Origin: Chloroflexota bacterium
GTDB lineage: Bacteria > Chloroflexota > Anaerolineae > DTLA01
DNA length: 64,000 nucleotides
NCBI GenBank assembly: GCA_014874485.1
Contig: JADBJK010000036.1
Location: 20,922 to 84,921, forward strand
Direction: 5' to 3'
Shown: in pieces, positions 8,898 through 16,514 of the stretch
Layout of the letters: each line of letters starts with the position of its first letter
Numbering within the stretch: the stretch's first letter is position 1
The notes under the pieces: generated by a model
What the model was told of the DNA's origin: nothing
What the model saw: the letters and a program-made list of their open reading frames with translations, nothing else
The model's database searches: none
Translations under genes and position numbers: made by a program

Positions 8898-9911
8898 TCA
8901 ATAGATCACGACCATGATATGGCCGTTGACGCCTGCACCGGTCCCATCCCAGCGGACGCAGTCCAGCTTGGTCTCACTGGCGAAAGTCCAGGAACATGAC
9001 ACTCCACGCAGCGCAATAGACAGGCCGGTAGCAGTGAAGAAGCGATCGTCGATTTTGAATCCAAAGTCAATGGTGCACTGGCCCGCGCTGGCACCGTTCG
9101 CGATGGTGATGGACCCACTCACGTTGTTGAAGGAGCGATAGATGGTGCTGGAGGAGTTCCCGCAAAAAGCATACACGGCCGCTTTGACCAGCCCGTCATC
9201 GGTGCGGCCCTGCCTGACGTCGCCGTCGCCATAGAAGGCCGCATCCGCGCCGCGGCCATACACGCCGATGCCATGATCGCTGCGGCCATATACACCGTAC
9301 CCGCCGTTCGGGCTCCTGTCTTGCGCGTAAAGCGTGGCATAGGCATTGCTGTTGCCGTAGAGAATCAGGCCGTTTTGGCTTCCGCTCCACACTTCCCCCC
9401 AGTGGGTGTGGGGGCAGGCCATGTCGCTGGCTGCGCCGGACGACGCGGCGGACGAGACGGCGCTCACCCGTTGCCGCGGAGCCAGGACGGTGAACTCCGC
9501 CTCGCCGGGGCCACGCACGGCCACCTCCAGCCAGCGCTCGCCGCCGTCCAGCGTGTCTCGGGGGATGCCTTTCGCGCTCCCCAGCAGCACCACGAACTCC
9601 CCGCTTCTCACCGTGATGCCACGCTGGGTCTCGGTCCACAGGGGATCCCCGCCGGTTTCGGCGCTGTACAGCGCGAAGGCGAAATCGTAGGCCCCATCGG
9701 CAGCCACGCCTTCGGCTTCCTCGCCCTGCGAGGCATCCAGGGGAGACGCAAGAGACAGATGGCCGGAATAGGGAATCGTTACTACGCTGGGGTCAGGCCC
9801 CTGGGCCACCGGCGTCAACGGGGAGTTACCGCGGACCTGAGGGCCAGCCCCCGCTGCCAGCATCACAATGCCGACAACGACAACAATCGCCAACGCTCTT
9901 CGGGTACTCAT
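8898..9911 (-). CDS. Secreted GVYG-repeat protein (small)
   Basis: This 337-residue protein starts with a signal peptide after a GGAAGGAGG box. Residues of about 45-165 form the same N-terminal domain as the 563-residue protein (IPYSGHLSLA ... LAPRQRVSAVSS). Only three or four GVYG-type repeats follow (NGGYGVYGRSDHGIGVYGRG), then a different ~120-residue C-terminal domain rich in Cys and aromatics instead of the conserved cap. It is probably exported. It is the first gene of the upstream two-gene module and is read from the promoter at 10138-10166. Confidence 0.72.
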   Translation of the reverse strand: MSTRRALAIVVVVGIVMLAAGAGPQVRGNSPLTPVAQGPDPSVVTIPYSGHLSLASPLDASQGEEAEGVAADGAYDFAFALYSAETGGDPLWTETQRGITVRSGEFVVLLGSAKGIPRDTLDGGERWLEVAVRGPGEAEFTVLAPRQRVSAVSSAASSGAASDMACPHTHWGEVWSGSQNGLILYGNSNAYATLYAQDRSPNGGYGVYGRSDHGIGVYGRGADAAFYGDGDVRQGRTDDGLVKAAVYAFCGNSSSTIYRSFNNVSGSITIANGASAGQCTIDFGFKIDDRFFTATGLSIALRGVSCSWTFASETKLDCVRWDGTGAGVNGHIMVVIY

Positions 9912-10137
9912 GTTACCTTCCTCCTTCCAACCTGTTCGGTTTGCGGCTAGGCCGGTCCGCAGCACTCAGCAGGAAGGAGGCTTGGCGATCGTTCTGAAGA
10001 CAAGCCTGGTCCGCTATCGTTTTGGGTGCAGAAGGCCCGTCATCGCCTCTGCACTTCTCGCGAGGGAAACATCCGTGGCTGCGACATGCAGGAGAGGAGC
10101 ATGGTGTGCATCGGTAGGTGCGTCCTTTGTCAACAAA

Positions 10138-10166
10138 ATACTATCATAAAAACGGGCCATTGTCAA
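10138..10166 (-). promoter_or_regulatory. Sigma-70-like promoter for the secreted-protein cluster
   Basis: On the minus strand TTGACA and TAGTAT are spaced by 17 bp in an AT-rich patch. The -35 box is 11 bp from the end of the decayed GTGCATTTC element. Confidence 0.7.
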
Positions 10167-10177
10167 GGGGTTTGGGC

Positions 10178-10232
10178 GTGCATTTCAGTTCTGGGGCGAG
10201 AAGGGCCGGGCATCGTTGGCTGCGGAGCGGCT
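10178..10232. repeat. Promoter-linked GTGCATTTC element, decayed copy F
   Basis: GTGCATTTCAGTTCTGGGGC and the following ~35 bp match the left end of the full-length elements (for example at 21439 and 54680). The rest, including the central palindrome, is lost or unrecognisable; a poor match to the right end may lie near 10245-10265. Confidence 0.65.
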
Positions 10233-10274
10233 CCGCCCTCGGTCCAGCAGGACGGCGCTCCCCCGACGGGGAGA

Positions 10275-10305
10275 TTTACGCCCCCGCCCGCTTGTATGCT
10301 ATAAT
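10275..10305 (+). promoter_or_regulatory. Extended -10 promoter of the DNRLRE protein gene
   Basis: TGCTATAAT ends five bases before the ATG at 10311, so the mRNA is probably leaderless. A weak TTTACG is the only -35 candidate. Confidence 0.65.
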
Positions 10306-10310
10306 CGGCC

Positions 10311-11987
10311 ATGCGCACAAATCGGACCCGCCACCTCATCGCGATGGTCATCGGCATTGCCTGCGTCCTGGGCCTGTTCGCCGCTGCCGCGAATGCCACG
10401 CCCGCGCCTGCGTCCCCACCCGAGGTGCAGGCCACGCTGGAGCGGCCCCCCGCCGCCGATGCCTGGGTTGCCTCTCGTTTCGCCTACGACAACTTCGGCG
10501 ACTCCATCATCCTGCCCGTCGGCCTGGATGGCGACTGGGGCACGCGGCGCTCGCTCCTCTGGTTTGACCTGTCGGAACTGCCGCCCGACACGCTGCCGCT
10601 CTCCGCGACGTTGGAACTGGCCCTGTGGTGGGGCGAGGGCGATGCGGTTGTCCTCGCCGCGCAGCCGCTTGGGGGGCCGTGGGGCGAATTCAGCGTTACA
10701 TGGGCCAATCAGCCCGCCCTATCCGTACCCGCCATCACCGCCACCGTGCCCATCAGCGACGGACTGTGGGCGCTGGACGTAACGCCCCTGGTGTACGAAT
10801 GGGCACGGGGCCGCCAGCCAAACTACGGCCTAGTCTTGCGCACCGAACCCGAATGGCGGCAAGGCCAGCGCGTCTTCTTCAGCAAGGAAGCCCTCACCCG
10901 CCCCGCACCGCGCCTTCGCGTCGCCTACGTGCTCGCCACCAGCACGCCCACGCCCACCAACACGCCGACGGCGACCCCCACGCCGACCCGCACGCCGACG
11001 AACACGCCGACGAACACACCCACCCGCACCCCCACGTCCACCTTCACCGCGACGCCCACGCCCACGCCGACGCCAACCGCCACGCCCACCTTCACGCCGA
11101 CGCCCACGCGCACGCACACCCCGACGGCAACTCACACGCCGCGCACCGTTAGCACCGCGATCCCGCTGGCCGCCGACTCGTGGATTGATTCATGGAGCAC
11201 GACGGCCAACCACGGCTCGGACCTCGCCATCGCGCTGCGCAACGGCGGCGCGAAGAAGGGCCTGGTACGGATGGAGTTGCCCGCGGAAGCAGCGGGCCAG
11301 CGCATCTACTCGGCGCGCCTCAAACTCTACTTCACCTACCGCTCCAACACGGGCGTCGGGACGCTGAAAGTCTACCGGCTGACGAAGGCGTGGGACGAGA
11401 AGACCGTTACGTGGGTAGTGCCCTGGGAGCAGCCGGGCGCAACCGGCCCGTCCGATCTTGATCCAACGGCGGTCGGCACGCCCACGCCGCTCAACGCCAT
11501 CAATGTCTGGGTTACGCTGGACGTTACGGAAGCCGCGCAAGCCTGGGCCAACGGCGCGGCGAACGACGGGCTGTTGCTCATCTTTGACAGCAGCAGCAGC
11601 ACGGAGTACCGCTTCGCATCCAGGGAGTACGCGCCGAAAGCGCCGAGCCTGGAACTGGTGTACGGCGTCGCCGAGCCAACGCCCACGGCCACACCGACGG
11701 CCACCGATTCGCCGACCCCCACCGCGACGCCCACCGACACGCCGACGCCCAGCCCGACGGCCACGCCGACCCCGACGCCATCGGCCACCGCCAGCCCGAC
11801 GGCCACGCCCACGCCGACCGCCAGCGCCACCGCCACGCCAACGTCCACCCCCTCGCCCACGCTCACGCCCACGGCCACCGCCACGCCCACGGCGACCGCG
11901 TCTCGGCCCGCGCCGCGCGTGCGCCTGCCCGTGGTTGCCAAGGACTGGTGGGTGTACTACAGCCCGTGGCAGAACATCCCGCGCTGA
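10311..11987 (+). CDS. Secreted protein with two DNRLRE domains and Thr/Pro linkers
   Basis: This 558-residue protein has a signal peptide (1-29). A first DNRLRE-type beta-sandwich domain (about 45-205) is followed by a TPT-rich linker (about 206-283), a second DNRLRE-type domain (284-455), another TPT-rich linker (456-540) and a C-terminal tail [18 protein letters not shown] domains are carbohydrate-binding-like modules of surface proteins; the linkers are probably extended and O-glycosylated. The gene lacks a clear ribosome site: an extended -10 box ends five bases before the ATG. A terminator hairpin follows the stop. The likely role is cell-surface binding; the ligand is unknown. Confidence 0.82.
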   Translation: MRTNRTRHLIAMVIGIACVLGLFAAAANATPAPASPPEVQATLERPPAADAWVASRFAYDNFGDSIILPVGLDGDWGTRRSLLWFDLSELPPDTLPLSATLELALWWGEGDAVVLAAQPLGGPWGEFSVTWANQPALSVPAITATVPISDGLWALDVTPLVYEWARGRQPNYGLVLRTEPEWRQGQRVFFSKEALTRPAPRLRVAYVLATSTPTPTNTPTATPTPTRTPTNTPTNTPTRTPTSTFTATPTPTPTPTATPTFTPTPTRTHTPTATHTPRTVSTAIPLAADSWIDSWSTTANHGSDLAIALRNGGAKKGLVRMELPAEAAGQRIYSARLKLYFTYRSNTGVGTLKVYRLTKAWDEKTVTWVVPWEQPGATGPSDLDPTAVGTPTPLNAINVWVTLDVTEAAQAWANGAANDGLLLIFDSSSSTEYRFASREYAPKAPSLELVYGVAEPTPTATPTATDSPTPTATPTDTPTPSPTATPTPTPSATASPTATPTPTASATATPTSTPSPTLTPTATATPTATASRPAPRVRLPVVAKDWWVYYSPWQNIPR

Positions 11988-12008
11988 TTCCCAGATGCAG
12001 GGCAAACG

Positions 12009-12040
12009 AAAACCGCGCCCGATGGCTCAGGCGCGGTTTT
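12009..12040. terminator. Bidirectional terminator
   Basis: AAAACCGCGCC and GGCGCGGTTTT pair over 11 bp around a 10-base loop, giving A- and T-tracts on both strands between two convergent genes. Confidence 0.88.
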
Positions 12041-12064
12041 GGGATGCAGGTGTTCCGGCGCTTC

Positions 12065-12274
12065 CTACAGAGGAACGACGTTGGTCGCCTGGGGGCCTTT
12101 GGCTCCCTGCTCCACGGTGAACTCTACCTGCTGGTTCTCCTCCAAGGTGCGGAAGCCCTCGGTCTGGATGGCCGAGTAGTGGACGAAGACATCGCCACCC
12201 TTCTCACGGGTGATGAACCCGTAGCCCTTGGTCGCGTTGAACCACTTGACAGTTCCCCTCTCTCGCTCGCTCAT
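12065..12274 (-). CDS. csp: Cold-shock domain protein
   Basis: This 69-residue protein is a single cold-shock (OB-fold) domain that binds single-stranded RNA or DNA and melts mRNA structure. RNP1 is visible as KGYGFIT and RNP2 as DVFVHYSAI. The ATG encoding MSERERG is eight bases after AAGGAG; a GTG nine bases upstream would overlap that box and is rejected. It converges with the DNRLRE gene and has its own transcript, since a strong terminator lies upstream. A TATAAA box at 12297-12302 may be the -10, but I could not find a matching -35. Confidence 0.95.
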   Translation of the reverse strand: MSERERGTVKWFNATKGYGFITREKGGDVFVHYSAIQTEGFRTLEENQQVEFTVEQGAKGPQATNVVPL

Positions 12275-12326
12275 TTGTAACACTCCTTGTGGTGATTTTA
12301 TAGGAGAGTTTGTTTCAGAAGCGCCG

Positions 12327-12367
12327 CAAAAAACGCGGCCGGGGAGCAGTGGAACGCTCCTCGGCCG
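12327..12367 (-). terminator. Rho-independent terminator of alaX
   Basis: Read on the minus strand, CGGCCGAGGAGC pairs with GCTCCCCGGCCG around an 8-base loop (one G-T pair) and is followed by CGTTTTTTG. It lies about 105 bp after the alaX stop and before the cold-shock gene. Confidence 0.85.
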
Positions 12368-12472
12368 ATGCCTTGCAAGCCGTTCTTACACTTACTCAAC
12401 CTACAGCCCTTTTCTAGCACCGAACGGGGCTTTTGTCAAATCGCGCATCGCGGAAAAAGCCTCTCCGCAGGT

Positions 12473-13186
12473 TCAGTCCTCCACCTCTATCATGATGCGC
12501 TTGTTGATGCGCCCCTTGCTGTGGTAGTCCACCACGCGGATGCGGCCCACCTCGCGGGTGTTGGCCAGATGCGTACCGCCATCCGCCTGCATGTCCAGCC
12601 CCTCAATCTCCACGACGCGGACCGCCGTGATGTCGGGCGGCAGCAGGTTCACCTTCGTGCGGATGAGGTCGGGGTGGCGGTCGGCCTCCTCGCGGGGCAT
12701 GAAATGCACGCGCACCGGACGCGCCGCCTGCACCTCCATGTTCACCCGCTCCTCAATCTCCCGCACCAACTCCGCGCGCATGGTCTCAAACTCAAAGTCC
12801 ATGCGGCCCTTCAGCGGCTCCATGTTCCCGCCGGTAACCTTGGCGCCGTAGTCGCGCCACACCACGCCGCACAGGATGTGCAGCGCCGTGTGCGTGCGCA
12901 TGAGGGCATACCGCCGAGGCCAGTCTATCTCGCCCCGCACGCGCGTGCCCACGGCGGGCGGCTCCCCCTGCACCTCATGCCACACCAGAGGCCCTTCGCG
13001 CCGCACATTGACCACCGGCCACGTCGTCGCCCCGTCCGACAGCGTGCCGAGGTCGCACGGCTGGCCGCCCCCGCCCGCGTAGAAGGCCGTGGCGTCCAGC
13101 GCCACCTCCGCGCCGTTCACAGCGAGAACGCGAGCCTCAAACTCCTTCAGATACGAGTCGGTCTGGAACAACAGTTGGGTTTCCAT
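12473..13186 (-). CDS. alaX: Alanyl-tRNA editing protein AlaX
   Basis: This 237-residue free-standing relative of the alanyl-tRNA synthetase editing domain probably hydrolyses mischarged Ser- or Gly-tRNA(Ala) in trans. It shows the N-terminal beta-barrel with YAGGGGQPCD, then the zinc-site motif HTALHIL and the downstream GGTHLANT. The length fits AlaX-M/L forms. The ATG follows GGAGG. Upstream lies a TTGCCA-N17-TACCAT promoter, whose -35 box is 17 bp from copy A of the GTGCATTTC element. It has no operon partner. Confidence 0.88.
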   Translation of the reverse strand: METQLLFQTDSYLKEFEARVLAVNGAEVALDATAFYAGGGGQPCDLGTLSDGATTWPVVNVRREGPLVWHEVQGEPPAVGTRVRGEIDWPRRYALMRTHTALHILCGVVWRDYGAKVTGGNMEPLKGRMDFEFETMRAELVREIEERVNMEVQAARPVRVHFMPREEADRHPDLIRTKVNLLPPDITAVRVVEIEGLDMQADGGTHLANTREVGRIRVVDYHSKGRINKRIMIEVED

Positions 13187-13215
13187 GTTCGCCTCCACGT
13201 GCGATGTCCGGCCAC

Positions 13216-13244
13216 ATGGTAGCGCATCCCGCCGCCTTTGGCAA
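13216..13244 (-). promoter_or_regulatory. Sigma-70-like promoter of alaX
   Basis: TTGCCA and TACCAT on the minus strand are spaced by 17 bp; 17 bp separate the -35 box from the repeat element that starts at 13262. Confidence 0.6.
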
Positions 13245-13261
13245 GGCGCGCGTGCCGGGAG

Positions 13262-13523
13262 GTGCATTTCAACCCTGGGGCGAAAATGACCGGATATCGT
13301 TGGGCTGCCGAGCAGAATCTACCTCACCTATCCCCACCCCGGCCTTCCCCTTTCCTCTCTGCGGGCGGAGAGGAAAGGGGAAGGTGCGGGAGGGGTTAGG
13401 TGAGGTCAAACAGCCCCTTCGCGGTGCAGCGGGCGGCGAAAGTGGATTTCGTTGGCGGGGAGCGGCTCACGGCCTGCTCCGACGTGTCCATTGCAGCAGG
13501 CTTGCCCCCAAACTGAAACGCAC
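13262..13523. repeat. Promoter-linked GTGCATTTC element, copy A
   Basis: The 262-bp element begins GTGCATTTC and ends GAAACGCAC as imperfect terminal inverted repeats that extend to GGGGC/GCCCC. It contains a long C/T-rich palindrome in the middle and a GCGGGCGGCGAAAG-containing right half. It fills the intergenic space between divergent alaX and the VapBC-type pair, with a promoter 17-18 bp from each end. No transposase gene is present in it. Nothing else is visible in this 420-bp gap. Confidence 0.85.
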
Positions 13524-13541
13524 CTGCGTGTCCAGAAACCC

Positions 13542-13571
13542 TTGGCAGGTTGCTTGTTCTCGTGCTATAAT
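13542..13571 (+). promoter_or_regulatory. Promoter of the VapBC-type pair
   Basis: TTGGCA-N18-TATAAT, with TG one base before the -10 box. The first ATG (13577) is only five bases after the -10 box. The -35 box lies 18 bp from the end of repeat copy A. Confidence 0.75.
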
Positions 13572-13606
13572 TGTACATGAAGACTGCACATCTGGGGGAT
13601 ACCAAA

Positions 13607-13858
13607 ATGGACATACCGGTTGCCAAGGCGCGTGAGAGCCTGTCGCGCCTGCTCAACAAGGCCAGGACCCAGCCCGTCGTCATCAGCAGGCGCGGCAAGC
13701 CCGTCGGAGTGCTCGTGTCGCCCGAAGAATGGGAACGGCTGAGCCGCGTCCGCGCCTACCTGGACATGCTGCGCCTATCGCAGGCGCTGACCAACAGCGG
13801 CACGACCGCCCAGGAACTGCACCGTGCTTCGCGGGAGGAGTTGGAGGCGCGCGAATGA
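13607..13858 (+). CDS. Phd/YefM-type antitoxin
   Basis: This 83-residue protein has the N-terminal Phd/YefM DNA-binding fold: IPVAKARESLSRLL, then PVVISRRGKPVGVLVSPEEWERL, with a variable C-terminus that would wrap the toxin. Such antitoxins neutralise the partner and repress their own promoter. The start chosen matches the usual family start and has a weak GGGGG box; an ATG at 13577 would give a leaderless form with ten more residues. Its stop overlaps the toxin start as ATGA, so the pair is translationally coupled. Confidence 0.88.
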   Translation: MDIPVAKARESLSRLLNKARTQPVVISRRGKPVGVLVSPEEWERLSRVRAYLDMLRLSQALTNSGTTAQELHRASREELEARE

Positions 13859-14274
13859 TCGCCGATGCCAGCGTCATCCTGGCGGCCTTCTTCCCCGACG
13901 AGCGCCAGCAGAACGCCCAGGCGCTCCTGCGCGAGCACGTCCTGGGCCGCGTGAGGCTGGCCTCGCCAACGTTCCTGTTGTACGAACTGACCAACGCGGT
14001 AACCCTGGCGGCGCGGCGGGGGCGAATCGGGGAGAACGACGCCGGCGCCATCCTGGAATCGGTGGAGGGGGTGGGGATTGAACTCCTGCCCGTGGACTGG
14101 CGTCGGGTGTTGCGGCTGGCCCTGCGGTTCGGGTGCACCGCCTGCGATGCCGCGTACCTGGCGGCGGCCGAGGAGCGGGGCGAGCCCCTGATCACCAACG
14201 ACCGCCGCCTGTTCAACCTGGTGCACAGCGAACTGGCCTGGGTGCGCTGGCCTGGGGAGGCAGGCGGCGTGTAA
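13855..14274 (+). CDS. vapC: PIN-domain toxin (VapC-like)
   Basis: This 139-residue PIN-domain protein carries the acidic residues expected of a VapC ribonuclease: D4 near the start, E near position 41 (LLYELTNAV), D near 95 in CTACDAAYL and D near 116 in ITNDRRLF. VapC enzymes cut tRNA or rRNA to halt growth until neutralised. The start codon overlaps the antitoxin stop (ATGA). The pairing of a Phd/YefM antitoxin with a PIN toxin is common. A flavin oxidoreductase gene follows 68 bp later and may be read through. Confidence 0.88.
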   Translation: MIADASVILAAFFPDERQQNAQALLREHVLGRVRLASPTFLLYELTNAVTLAARRGRIGENDAGAILESVEGVGIELLPVDWRRVLRLALRFGCTACDAAYLAAAEERGEPLITNDRRLFNLVHSELAWVRWPGEAGGV

Positions 14275-14342
14275 GGCCCGGCGGCCCGGGAGCGCGAAGG
14301 CCAGCGGCTGAGCCGCGTTCGGAGAATCGTGAGGAAGAGCCC

Positions 14343-15848
14343 ATGCCTAACCACACTGTTCTGATTATCGGCGCAGGGCTAGCCGGCCTATCGGCGGGCA
14401 TCCACGCCCAGCGCAACGGGTATCAAGCCCATATCCTGGAGCACCATTCCCAGCCGGGGGGTCTGGCAGCGTGGTGGCACCGGGGAGGCTACCTTATTGA
14501 CGGCGGCATCCACTTCCTGATGGGCCACCGGCCCGACTCGCCGCTGTATCCCCTGTACCGCGAGGTCGGCGCGCTCCCAGGCGAGGGTACGGTGGACATG
14601 AGCACCTACGGGCGGTTCATCCACGAACCGTCCGATCGCGTGGTAGATGTAACCGGCGACTTGGCCCGGCTTGCCCGCGACCTCAAAACCCTAGCGCCAG
14701 AGGATGCCCGCATCGTTGACGAACTGATGGCGGGTGTGCGTGCCCTGCGAGGGCCAGCAATGTGGAGCATCGGCTTCGGCGACCCACCCGAACTGGCCAA
14801 GCCGCTGGACTCCTTGAAGACGCTTTGGGCCATGCGGAGGGCAGGGAGGTACTTCATCGGCAAGTTCAATCGCCCCGTTGCCCACTACACCCCCGCCGTG
14901 CGCAATCCATTGCTGCGCGCCTTCCTGGAAACCCTGTTCATGCCTGAGGTGCCCGTCTGGTTCGTTTTTATGCTGCTGGCGCTGCTGGCCGATGGGCAAC
15001 TCGCGCTCCTGCCGAGTGGATGCAAAGGTTTCATCCTGCCGATGGAGCGGCGTTTCAGAGAACTGGGCGGCGAGATCTCCTACCGCGCCACCGTGGAGAA
15101 GATTCTAGTGGAAAACGGGCGCGCTGTCGGCGTGCGGTTGGCCGACGGGACGGAACACCGCGCCGACGCGGTCATCTCCGCTGCCGACAGCCGCGCCACC
15201 CTCTACGACATGCTGGACGGGCGATTCGTGGACAGCACCTGGGCCGAACGCTACCGCACGTGGAAGACCGTAAATCCCGTCCTCATGGTCTCCTTCGGCG
15301 TGGCCCGCGAGTTCCCTGCAGAACCCTCGTCGCAAATCTGGTGGTTGCAGGCCCCGCTTGCCGTAGCGGACCGACCAGTCCACGCCATCAGCGTCCGCGT
15401 ATTCAACTACGGCCCCGCGTTTGCGCCCCCTGGCAAGACCGTGATGCAAGTCATGCTGGACACTGACTGGGACTACTGGGCGACGTTGCGCCAGGACTAC
15501 TCCCGTTACGCTGCGGAGAAGGAACGTATCGCCGCCGAGGTCCTTAGCCGGCTTGAAGCCCGTTACCCGGGCATTGGCGGGCTTGTGGAAATGACCGACG
15601 TGGCGACGCCATACACAACCTGGCGCTACACACGCAACTGGCGCGGCTCCATCATGGGCTGGCTGCCGTCGCCTGCGGCTATGATGACCCCCGTGCGCCG
15701 CACACTGCCGGGCCTTCGCAACTTCTACATGGCCGGTCAGTGGGTCATGCCCGGTGGAGGAGTGCCCACCTGCATCCTTTCTGGCCGCCAGGCAGTCCAA
15801 CTGCTGTGCAAGGACAGCGGCAGGCGGTTCGTGGGCGGCGAGGGTTGA
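14343..15848 (+). CDS. FAD-dependent phytoene desaturase/carotenoid isomerase-like oxidoreductase
   Basis: This 501-residue protein has an N-terminal FAD-binding dinucleotide fold (GAGLAGLSAG near residues 10-19, then an E at the end of the second strand) and a C-terminal FAD segment (GLRNFYMAGQWVMPGGGVP). The family includes phytoene desaturases, CrtISO-like isomerases and related retinoid or lipid oxidoreductases. No other carotenoid genes are nearby, so the substrate is not assignable. Its ATG follows an AGGAAG box. It is on the same strand as the toxin-antitoxin pair but is unlikely to be functionally linked to it. Confidence 0.75.
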   Translation: MPNHTVLIIGAGLAGLSAGIHAQRNGYQAHILEHHSQPGGLAAWWHRGGYLIDGGIHFLMGHRPDSPLYPLYREVGALPGEGTVDMSTYGRFIHEPSDRVVDVTGDLARLARDLKTLAPEDARIVDELMAGVRALRGPAMWSIGFGDPPELAKPLDSLKTLWAMRRAGRYFIGKFNRPVAHYTPAVRNPLLRAFLETLFMPEVPVWFVFMLLALLADGQLALLPSGCKGFILPMERRFRELGGEISYRATVEKILVENGRAVGVRLADGTEHRADAVISAADSRATLYDMLDGRFVDSTWAERYRTWKTVNPVLMVSFGVAREFPAEPSSQIWWLQAPLAVADRPVHAISVRVFNYGPAFAPPGKTVMQVMLDTDWDYWATLRQDYSRYAAEKERIAAEVLSRLEARYPGIGGLVEMTDVATPYTTWRYTRNWRGSIMGWLPSPAAMMTPVRRTLPGLRNFYMAGQWVMPGGGVPTCILSGRQAVQLLCKDSGRRFVGGEG

Positions 15849-15851
15849 CCG

Positions 15852-16514
15852 CTACCCCACCATCACCGCCGTGCGCTCCAGGCCGCGCGCCGAATCCCAC
15901 AACCCCAGCGACTTCAGCACCTCGTCGGGCCGGCCCGTCCCCTGCGGCCCCGACTTGACCCGCATCCCCACGACGAACCGCCCCTCGGTCTGCCCCACGA
16001 CCCACAGGTGCTCCACCAGCGGCCGCAGGTCGTACTCGCCCGCGCGGCCCTTGCGCTCCCGCTGCCGCACCACCGACCCCTGCACCAGCCACGCCCGCAG
16101 GCGCGCCTCCAAATCCGCCGCGGGGCCGCCCCACTCCACGCGGGCCTGGTACTCCACCGTCGCAGGCAGCGACATCAGCGCCGGCTCCGTCAGGGTCACC
16201 TCGGCGACGCCGAAGACCTCCACGCCGGCGGGCAGCACCGCGTTGAGCCTCCGCAGGGCCTCGCGCGGGTCCAGGCGCGCCGTCAGGAACAGGTCCACCT
16301 TCTCGGCGCGGCTGGTAACGCCCGTGGGCAACGGGCAGGCCAGGGCGATCCTGGGGCGCGGGTTGAACCCCTGGGTGTGGGCGATGGGCAATCGGGCGCG
16401 GCGACAGGCCCGCTCCCACAGGCGCATCATGTCCAGGTGGGACACGAACCGAAGCGGCTCGCCCTTGGCGTAGTCCAACCGCAGCCGCTGCACCGCCGGA
16501 GCGTCTAGGGACAT
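15852..16514 (-). CDS. TIGR03936 (DUF2344) radical SAM-linked protein
   Basis: This 220-residue protein has the typical opening RLRLDYAKGEPLRFVSHLDMMR followed by FNPRPRIA (key parts only), a family known from its fixed link to the TIGR03960 radical SAM protein. Its role is unknown; tRNA or ribosome modification has been suggested from context. The ATG lies 10 bp inside the upstream radical SAM gene, so the two are coupled. It ends 3 bp from the convergent oxidoreductase stop, with no room for a terminator hairpin. Confidence 0.88.
   Translation of the reverse strand: MSLDAPAVQRLRLDYAKGEPLRFVSHLDMMRLWERACRRARLPIAHTQGFNPRPRIALACPLPTGVTSRAEKVDLFLTARLDPREALRRLNAVLPAGVEVFGVAEVTLTEPALMSLPATVEYQARVEWGGPAADLEARLRAWLVQGSVVRQRERKGRAGEYDLRPLVEHLWVVGQTEGRFVVGMRVKSGPQGTGRPDEVLKSLGLWDSARGLERTAVMVG

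Larger units (their letters stand above)
9912..10310. other. Divergent intergenic region
   Basis: This 399-bp region separates the secreted-protein cluster (minus) from the DNRLRE protein (plus). It holds one promoter for each side and a decayed copy of the promoter-linked GTGCATTTC element. The minus-strand mRNA would have a leader of about 220 nt, in which I see no recognisable riboswitch. No coding sequence in it is convincing. Confidence 0.7.

Noticed and set aside
9912..10131. c-di-GMP or other riboswitch in the 220-nt leader of the secreted-protein cluster
   Set aside because: I could not find the conserved core of any known class, and no anti-terminator/terminator pair is evident.
10950..11140. 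Periodic ACGCC-rich DNA as a possible regulatory or CRISPR repeat
   Set aside because: It is the coding sequence for Thr/Pro linkers in the DNRLRE protein; the same is seen at 11690-11900 and 42260-43080.
12441..13186. alaX as a broken alanyl-tRNA synthetase
   Set aside because: It has its own promoter, start and terminator, and a length typical of free AlaX proteins; there is no catalytic synthetase domain next to it.
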